Assembly (NCBI GenBank): GCA_964401335.1
Contig: CAYNYK010000118.1
Location: 1-14,110 of the forward strand
From: JAAYCU01 sp964401335
GTDB taxonomy: Bacteria > Planctomycetota > Phycisphaerae > UBA1845 > PWPN01
Reading direction: 5' to 3'
DNA: 14,110 bases
This document shows, piece by piece, positions 14,074 to 14,110 of this stretch. The position numbers and the translations under genes were made by a program. The notes below the pieces were generated by a model. That model was given only the letters and a program-made list of their open reading frames with translations, was not told the DNA's origin and ran no database searches. Within the stretch, counting starts at the first letter, position 1, and every line of letters starts with the position of its first letter.

Positions 14074-14110
14074 ATGAGAGTGTCCTTGTCAAGGGTGGGA
14101 TTTTCGATGA

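Noticed and set aside
13585..14092. Several overlapping minus-strand open frames in the repeat region
   Set aside because: Their sequence is repeat translation (LPRLGGPASPRRA and similar) with no ribosome binding site.

Overview
The window looks like a piece of a Planctomycetota chromosome, most likely Phycisphaerae or a relative. This is inferred from three things: a large secreted right-handed beta-helix protein ending in a dockerin-like tail, Gram-negative envelope genes (LptE-like, BamD-like, FtsH), and intergenic spaces full of GC-rich dispersed repeats built on a 'tcgggctggtaa' core. No rRNA, tRNA, CRISPR array, transposase or phage gene was seen.

Layout. 1-3573 (+): the 3' part of a giant extracellular beta-helix gene; its true N-terminus is missing and the first bases look frameshifted. 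3574-3791: a convergent intergenic space with heptamer and octamer tandem repeats inside an 18-bp inverted repeat. 3792-9002 (-): four genes, in transcription order a BamD-like TPR protein, an LptE-like lipoprotein, FtsH and 6-phosphofructokinase. The first is preceded by a very good sigma70-type promoter (9056-9084). 9093-9749 (-): a four-helix membrane protein of unknown function. 9870-10181 (+): a small TPR protein. 10208-11395 (-): a SprT-like zinc metallopeptidase with a long N-terminal extension. 11628-12428 (-): a CPBP/CaaX-type membrane protease. 12712-12969 (-): a tiny probable lipoprotein. 13296-13637 (+): a single-domain cupin. 13638-14110: no gene, only repeats.

How the genes fit together. 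The BamD-like, LptE-like and FtsH genes form an envelope assembly and quality-control neighbourhood. BamD acts in outer-membrane protein insertion, LptE in LPS delivery, and FtsH in inner-membrane protein turnover. PfkA is a glycolytic neighbour that may have its own promoter. The rest look like single-gene units.

Most notable is a pair of 64-bp inverted arms (12494-12557 and 13757-13820, one mismatch) that bracket about 1.2 kb holding the lipoprotein and cupin genes. Other points are a family of degenerate repeats that extends to the SprT gene's leader, two promoters placed exactly 7 nt before start codons (predicted leaderless mRNAs), and a nine-rung cysteine ladder in the beta-helix. I did not find convincing evidence of a new defence or biosynthetic system.
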